Shown here: positions 59,102-64,000 of the stretch, piece by piece
Position numbering within the stretch: position 1 is the first letter of the stretch
Layout: the number at the start of each line of letters is the position of its first letter
From: Rummeliibacillus sp. POC4
GTDB taxonomy: Bacteria > Bacillota > Bacilli > Bacillales_A > Planococcaceae
Reading direction: 5' to 3'
Assembly: GCF_003576525.1 (NCBI RefSeq)
Contig: NZ_QWUA01000006.1
Coordinates: 89,510-153,509 of the forward strand
Length of the DNA: 64,000 nucleotides
Position numbers and translations under genes: made by a program
The notes under the pieces: generated by a model
Told to the model about the DNA's origin: nothing
Database searches by the model: none
Seen by the model: the letters and a program-made list of their open reading frames with translations, nothing else

Positions 59102-60806
59102 TTCTTTGAAAGAACTTTGGCAGCTTATACAAAAAAGCCAATTTTCAAAAGGAATGGCTTCAAGTGCTCTATTGATCAGTATTGTAGAAACAATTATTAG
59201 TTTAGCGGTGCCGTTATTTACGATGAATATGATCAATGACTTTTCAAATGGGGGAGTTCATTGGAAATCAATTGGATTTTTAGCCTTATTTCTTGTATGC
59301 CAAGCTATCTTAAGTGGATTTACTTTTTATATGATGCGGAAGTTTGGAGAGCGTGTAGTAGCAAATTTACGCCAACTGTTCTGGGGGCATGTTCTCTATT
59401 TAAAGATACCGTATTTCGATGATCACGAATCTGGAGAAACGATGAGTAGGATTACGCAAGATACGAGTGTTATCAAGGAACTTATTACAGAGCATTTTGT
59501 AAGTTTTGTGTCAGGGGTTTTTGCCATTATTGGTGCAGTATCGATTTTGATATGGATTGATTGGAAGATGACGCTACTTATGCTAATCTCAGTTCCTTTG
59601 GCTATTTTAATAACGTTACCATTAGGGAAGAGTATGCATAAAATTGCAAAGGCAAATCAAGATGAACTGGCAAGTTTTAGCGGTCAGCTAGGTCGGGTAT
59701 TAACAAATATTCGATTAGTCAAAACATCCCAAATGGAGTCAATAGAGCAGCAAAAAGGAAATGAAAGAATTCAGCATCTTTATCACTTTGGTTTAAAGGA
59801 AGCAAAGGTACTAGCAGTTCTATCGCCAATTATGACGCTTATTATGATGGTCGTACTGATTTTGTTGTTTGGATATGGAGGAGCAAAGGTTGCTACTGGA
59901 GCCATCTCGGCTGGAGAACTTGTGGCTATTATGATTTATTTGGTACAAATTATCCTTCCTTTTACTCAAATGGCGACTTTCTTTACAGCTTTGCAAAAAG
60001 CATTAGGTGCTACTGAACGGCTAACAACTATTTTAAAAGAACCAATTGAAAAAATGAGTGGAAAACCAATGATAAATGATTTGTCATCTATTCATTTTGA
60101 CAATGTAGTCTTTCATTATGGAGACAAGCCAGTGTTAAATGGTCTTTCATTTTCAATTCCAACAGGGAAAACCACTGCATTTGTTAGTAGTAGTGGTGGC
60201 GGGAAAACGACGATACTTTCTTTGTTAGAACGCTTTTATAGAGTAAAAGAGGGCGAGATTCTTTTTGGAGAAAAAACGATTGATGATCTTGCATTGAAAG
60301 AGTGGAGAGGACTCTTTGGATATGTAACGCAAGAAGCTCCGTTAATGACAGGTACGGTTAGAGATAATTTACTTTATGGTAGACAAGATGCGACAGAGAG
60401 TGAAATGTACGACGCATTAAAAGCAGCTTACGCATGGGAATTTGTGTCTAAGCTTGAAAAGGGGCTAGATACAGAAGTCGGTGAAGGTGGGATTAAATTA
60501 TCCGGTGGGCAAAAACAGCGTATCGCAATTGCACGTGCATTATTGCGTAACCCTAAAATTTTGTTGTTAGATGAGGCCACCTCTAATTTAGATAATGACT
60601 CCGAGCATGAAGTACAGTTAGCCTTAGAGAAAGTGATGAAAGGGAGAACAACTATTATCATTGCACATCGATTATCAACGATAACACACGCTGATCAAAT
60701 TTTAATATTTGAAGAAGGAAAAGTAACAGGAAGCGGTACGCATGAAGAACTTCAACAGACGCATCCCTATTATCAGCAGTTATTATCTAGTACATCACTT
60801 TCCTAA
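59091..60806 (+). CDS. ABC multidrug exporter half-transporter (BmrA-like)
   Basis: 571 residues: six membrane helices (1-305) and a C-terminal ATPase. Walker A is SSSGGGKT, Q loop in YVTQEAPLM, signature LSGGQKQR, Walker B ILLLDEATS, His in IAHRLST. A type IV exporter expected to work as a homodimer. GGAGG is five bases from the ATG at 59091 and eight from the one at 59094. It follows and overlaps a MerR gene. Substrate unknown, possibly amphiphilic drugs. Confidence 0.9.
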   Translation: MMNNSLKELWQLIQKSQFSKGMASSALLISIVETIISLAVPLFTMNMINDFSNGGVHWKSIGFLALFLVCQAILSGFTFYMMRKFGERVVANLRQLFWGHVLYLKIPYFDDHESGETMSRITQDTSVIKELITEHFVSFVSGVFAIIGAVSILIWIDWKMTLLMLISVPLAILITLPLGKSMHKIAKANQDELASFSGQLGRVLTNIRLVKTSQMESIEQQKGNERIQHLYHFGLKEAKVLAVLSPIMTLIMMVVLILLFGYGGAKVATGAISAGELVAIMIYLVQIILPFTQMATFFTALQKALGATERLTTILKEPIEKMSGKPMINDLSSIHFDNVVFHYGDKPVLNGLSFSIPTGKTTAFVSSSGGGKTTILSLLERFYRVKEGEILFGEKTIDDLALKEWRGLFGYVTQEAPLMTGTVRDNLLYGRQDATESEMYDALKAAYAWEFVSKLEKGLDTEVGEGGIKLSGGQKQRIAIARALLRNPKILLLDEATSNLDNDSEHEVQLALEKVMKGRTTIIIAHRLSTITHADQILIFEEGKVTGSGTHEELQQTHPYYQQLLSSTSLS

Positions 60807-60830
60807 AAGTACTAGGAGGCATCATTTTTA

Positions 60831-60875
60831 AAAGGAATTGACTGTTCCAATTAGAACCTTCAATTCCTTTTGTGT
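60831..60875. terminator. Terminator after the ABC exporter gene
   Basis: AAAAGGAATTGA pairs with TCAATTCCTTTT. Confidence 0.75.
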
Positions 60876-60919
60876 TATTAAGACCCACTCTTATCTATTT
60901 TGTGTACAGTCTCACGTTA

Positions 60920-61549
60920 TCACTTCCGTATTTTTGCTAATAACTTATTATGCAATCGTACAAAAATAATATATGAAAGTATGGAACCTATTAAAGCCAT
61001 TGTCATATCCCATTCAGCATCCCAGCGATCACCTTGCATGCCTAAAAATCCTTTTGCAACTTGGGTACCCTTGGCAATTTTATAGGATAGCATTTCGACG
61101 ATTTCGTATAAGGAAGCGATCATCATAATAATGCTAAAGCTGAAAAAGAAAAGCCAAAGTCCTTTTTGAATTTGTGTTTTTCGAATAATGATTTCCCTAA
61201 CGATAATAATAGCCATTCCCTTCATCAAATGTCCAAAGCGATCATAATCGTTTCTTTTTAAATCAAACTTATCTTTTATCCAATCAAATAGGGGAACTTT
61301 TGCAAAAGTATAATGAGCACCGATAAATTCTAGAATGACTAATATTGCAATGATAATATAGGAGAGTGTGGTAAAGCGAAATCGATGATATGTCGCGATG
61401 ACGATAATCAGACAGATAAAAATAGGTCCTCCGTCTGCTGCCCAGCTTGAATAACTCAAAGGTTTAATGAGCGACCAGATTAAAACTACAACTACGATTA
61501 GTAACAAAAATAAATGGATTTTTTTAGTGATAGGTTTGTTTTGAGTCAT
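60920..61549 (-). CDS. Membrane protein, DUF2238/YjdF family
   Basis: 209 residues, about six membrane helices, with the family marks DRFGHLMKGMA and MQGDRWDAEWDMTMALIGS. AAGGAAGG precedes the start. Function unknown. Located near the exporter but on the other strand. Confidence 0.82.
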   Translation of the reverse strand: MTQNKPITKKIHLFLLLIVVVVLIWSLIKPLSYSSWAADGGPIFICLIIVIATYHRFRFTTLSYIIIAILVILEFIGAHYTFAKVPLFDWIKDKFDLKRNDYDRFGHLMKGMAIIIVREIIIRKTQIQKGLWLFFFSFSIIMMIASLYEIVEMLSYKIAKGTQVAKGFLGMQGDRWDAEWDMTMALIGSILSYIIFVRLHNKLLAKIRK

Positions 61550-61638
61550 TACAGCCTTCCTTTTTCAAAAAACATTAATTATATTAATGCTAAAAAAGGG
61601 AACGATTGAAGTCGATCCCTTTAAAATATTTTAAATGG

Positions 61639-62139
61639 TTATTCTGGTTTATGAAGAGGGGGATGAGCAATCCATCCTTTTTCTTTGTTTAACTTTAACA
61701 GCTTGTATCCAATCATAGCCCAATCCATGTGATATTTAGCAAATGATTTTGCAATATCTTCACGAGTACATTGTCCCATGACCATACTACAAGCTACTAG
61801 CCCTTGTCCGACATTTACTGATACTGTTGCACTGATTTGAGGATCGACATACCTTGCGCCAGCAGGAATATCTTCTAAATTTGCTTTGGGTACTCCTGGT
61901 AAACTAGGTGGAGGCGTAATGCCATTGTTTTTGAGAATCTCTTCTACTTCTTTGTTATGCCTTTTCATCATCTCAATTGCATCTTGAAGAATCTTTTTAA
62001 GATCTTCATCACCAGTATGGTTTACAGAAATCTCATATCCACTGATTAAACCATTATTAGAAGCAACATATGCCCACAAACCTGTAACTTCACCATAATG
62101 TAACGGTTCAACTTTAGGGTTTCCATCCATAACACCCAT
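61639..62139 (-). CDS. DUF3231 family protein
   Basis: 166 residues from the ATG at 62139 (GGAGGAG upstream; an earlier in-frame ATG has no site). Helical, ferritin-like, with a Pro-rich segment GITPPPSLPGVP in the middle and GQCTREDIAKSFAKYH later. DUF3231 proteins are common in spore-forming Bacillales and often duplicated. Function unknown. Confidence 0.75.
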   Translation of the reverse strand: MGVMDGNPKVEPLHYGEVTGLWAYVASNNGLISGYEISVNHTGDEDLKKILQDAIEMMKRHNKEVEEILKNNGITPPPSLPGVPKANLEDIPAGARYVDPQISATVSVNVGQGLVACSMVMGQCTREDIAKSFAKYHMDWAMIGYKLLKLNKEKGWIAHPPLHKPE

Positions 62140-62378
62140 ATAAACTCCTCCAATCGTATTGTATAAACTTATCATTTTCTTAATATGGCCTTTTTATACA
62201 TTCTAATATTTATGTTTTGGAACAAAATAATTAAAATTACCGTCTATTATTCAAACTGTTAAGATGGCTTTATGATATGATAATATGGCATAATTTGTTA
62301 TATACAGAAAGTGTCGACGAGTAGTAAAATAAATACTTTGAAGTGTACTTTTGATAAGCTTTTAGAGGTGAATTATAT
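62140..62378. other. Divergent spacer
   Basis: AT-rich spacer between divergent genes. No clear operator or promoter was assigned. Confidence 0.35.
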
Positions 62379-62840
62379 TTGGAAAAGCGAAAACGATTAT
62401 TGCAAGGGATTTTAGTGGTATCTGTCATTGAAATCTTATGCTTTTATTTTATAGGTAGAGATTATTTATTTATCAATGGATTAGACGACATGATTACCTA
62501 TGTTGTTGTGGGAAATGTGTTCTTTTTTGTTAGTTACTTTTTATTGGTCGAAACAAGTAATTTCCGGAAAAAGTATATCTTAATAATCATTGCTTATGTG
62601 TTATTAGTAGTTGCACCTTTTGTTTATAAGAGTCATATTCCAACTTTTAATGCAGAAGATGCTACGGAAATTATTCAACGTACAGAAGGCGGAAAGGTTG
62701 TCAAAGATCGAGTTTTTGGACAAACAATGATCGATTATGATGGACAAGAGGTCTACATTATTACGATTAAGAAAAATAAAGAAATTGAACGCTTCGCATT
62801 TGATCCAAAAACAGAGAAATATTTTTCATTTGGTAACTAG
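62379..62840 (+). CDS. Hypothetical membrane protein
   Basis: 153 residues. Three or four membrane helices in the first 90 residues, then a soluble C-terminal part (NAEDATEIIQRTEGGKVVKD and onward) that may face outside. TTG start with GAGGTG nine bases upstream. No family recognised. It is followed after 15 bases by an OsmC gene, so they may be co-transcribed. Confidence 0.7.
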   Translation: MEKRKRLLQGILVVSVIEILCFYFIGRDYLFINGLDDMITYVVVGNVFFFVSYFLLVETSNFRKKYILIIIAYVLLVVAPFVYKSHIPTFNAEDATEIIQRTEGGKVVKDRVFGQTMIDYDGQEVYIITIKKNKEIERFAFDPKTEKYFSFGN

Positions 62841-62855
62841 AAAAGGGGATTTCAA

Positions 62856-63302
62856 ATGGCAGAACATATTTTCACTTTAACTGCATCTTGGCCAGGTGGT
62901 CGTAATTCGGTAGGAGAGATTGCATCTGGGCAACTCCAAACAAAGGTATCCATTCCTCCTGAAATGGATGGACCAGGAGTAGGGACGAACCCAGATGAAA
63001 TGCTTCTCGGTGCTGCAGCGACGTGCTATATCATCACGTTAGCTGCAATGCTTGAACGTGCAAACTTAGAAACTAGTAAGTTGACAATGACTTCAGAAGG
63101 TTTGGTAGATGTAACGAATGGGGTATTCACCTATGTCAAAATCACACATAAACCTAAAATTGTAATCCCAAGTACTTACACAGAAAAACAAGAAAGACAA
63201 GTTGTACGTCTTGCGGAAAAGGCAGAAAAGACATGTATGATTAGCAAAGCTATTCGCGGTAACGTAGAACTAGCCCTAAAAATCACCATAGATTATGAAT
63301 AA
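62856..63302 (+). CDS. OsmC-like peroxiredoxin
   Basis: 148 residues of the OsmC/Ohr superfamily. The two redox Cys lie in GAAATCYIITL and KTCMISKAIRG. It begins with the typical FTLTASWPGG. It probably reduces organic or fatty-acid hydroperoxides. AAAAGGGG precedes the ATG, and a terminator follows. Confidence 0.87.
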   Translation: MAEHIFTLTASWPGGRNSVGEIASGQLQTKVSIPPEMDGPGVGTNPDEMLLGAAATCYIITLAAMLERANLETSKLTMTSEGLVDVTNGVFTYVKITHKPKIVIPSTYTEKQERQVVRLAEKAEKTCMISKAIRGNVELALKITIDYE

Positions 63303-63308
63303 TTTAGG

Positions 63309-63349
63309 AAACACCTTTTAGTTTAGTAGCTGAAAGGTGTTTTTTTTTG
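63309..63349 (+). terminator. Terminator after the osmC-like gene
   Basis: AAACACCTTT pairs with AAAGGTGTTT, then a T run. Confidence 0.85.
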
Positions 63350-63353
63350 CGAT

Positions 63354-63845
63354 TTCGCTCTAGGTAGGACGTAAATTGTTAAGATATGGTATACAATTAA
63401 AAAGGAGCGAATAAAATGCACAAGATCATTTTTCGCGGCTTAAATGAAAGTATGAGACTAGTAAAACCAGTCGCGAAGAAAAAGAGTATATCGTCTTCTG
63501 TGAATTCGCTCTCGATAGGACGTAAACTGCTGAGAGGGCGAATACAATTCGAAAAGGAGCGAATAAAAGTAATCAGGGAGCGAATAAACGAGGCGAGGGA
63601 GCGAATAAAACCCATCCAAGAGCGAATAAAATGCACAAGATCCTTGTTCGCGGCTCAAATGGAAGTATGAAACAAGTAAAACCAGCCGCGGAGAAAAAGA
63701 GTATATCGTCTTCTGTGAATTCGCTCTCGATAGGACGTAAATTGCTGAGAGGGCGAATACAATTCGAAAAGGAGCGAATAAAAGTAATCAGTGAGCGAAT
63801 AAACGGTGCCGAGGAGCGAATAACCTCCCTCCAAGAGCGAATAAA
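63354..63845. repeat. Tandem 215-bp units with 21-bp GAGCGAATAAA arrays
   Basis: A unit with hairpin TTCGCTCTC/GAGAGGGCGAA followed by GAGCGAATAAA cores appears three times (hairpin starts at 63354, 63505 and 63720). The first copy has one core (63405). The other two have four each at exact 21-bp steps (63557, 63578, 63599, 63620; 63772, 63793, 63814, 63835). The 10-bp spacers vary. An open frame runs through it (ERIxxxx heptads), and the one at 63416 even has AAAGGAG upstream, but it is likely a by-product of the 21-bp period. Confidence 0.93.
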
Positions 63846-64000
63846 CCCATTGCGCTGCTCGGATGTAAGTTCAAAAATAAAAAAACATTAGAAATACAGA
63901 AAAATTATTTGATAAGATAGAAATGGGCTAGTTGGTATATATTAGCAGTTCCTAATTTAGAAAACCAGTTGATGGAAAGTTAAAATCTTAATATCTAAAA
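63846..64000. other. AT-rich window end
   Basis: I see no gene or signal here. Confidence 0.4.

Overview
The window is low-GC, spore-forming Firmicute DNA. Most of its backbone follows the Bacillus subtilis order hprK-lgt-ppaX-yvoF-his-yvcD-trxB-yvcI-rapZ-mgfK-whiA-crh-clpP-tRNA-Arg-cggR-gapA-pgk-tpiA-pgm-eno-secG-est-rnr-smpB-ssrA. A GerA-type germination operon and a CotF-type coat gene indicate endospores. Protein sequences diverge from Bacillus proper, and the tmRNA tag (GKTNNNLAFAA) and the intergenic repeats suggest a Planococcaceae-like member of Bacillales. That family placement is inference.

Layout. 1-4160: Bce-type peptide sensing and detoxification (regulator cut by the window edge, kinase, ABC ATPase, permease). 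4356-12021: scattered metabolic genes (acyl-CoA ligase, amino-acid permease, DedA protein, luxS, enoyl-CoA hydratase family, EAL/HDOD protein, lipoprotein cytochrome c). 12416-15683: hprK-lgt-ppaX-yvoF. 15803-22231: compact his operon hisZGDBHAFI, most genes overlapping by 1-8 bases. 22311-29048: yvcD-like, trxB, then yvcI-rapZ-mgfK-whiA-crh. 29413-30539 (minus): clpP under a CtsR box, and tRNA-Arg(CCG). 30703-40161: an accessory stretch with a chemoreceptor broken by three single-base deletions, a germination operon in the order B-A-C, a TetR gene beside a transporter start cut off by a complete IS1182-like element, and a coat gene. 40589-48138: cggR-gapA-pgk-tpiA-pgm-eno, with a terminator after gapA. 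49264-54030: secG-est-rnr-smpB and tmRNA. 54258-63302: accessory genes.

The most interesting part lies just after ssrA. An AT-rich Rgg/PlcR-like regulator (54561-55448) is divergent from an unannotated 34-codon gene (54347-54451, minus). That small gene has its own ribosome-binding site, a Lys-rich start with a hydrophobic core, a short C-terminal tail ending FFAEF, and its own intrinsic terminator. A TACATTT-N6-AAATGTA dyad lies between the two. This is the layout of an RRNPP peptide-pheromone system. Downstream come a membrane GGDEF/EAL protein with a degenerate GGDEF and intact EAL motifs, then a c-di-GMP-I-type riboswitch in front of an exported Lys-rich/acidic-tailed protein. Peptide signalling, c-di-GMP turnover and a c-di-GMP-sensing leader therefore sit side by side.

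Two intergenic arrays are not explained by any gene: nine GAGTTGTGCAAAAG cores spaced 19 or 21 bp between crh and clpP, and tandem 215-bp units carrying GAGCGAATAAA cores every 21 bp at 63.35-63.85 kb. They differ in sequence but share a design.
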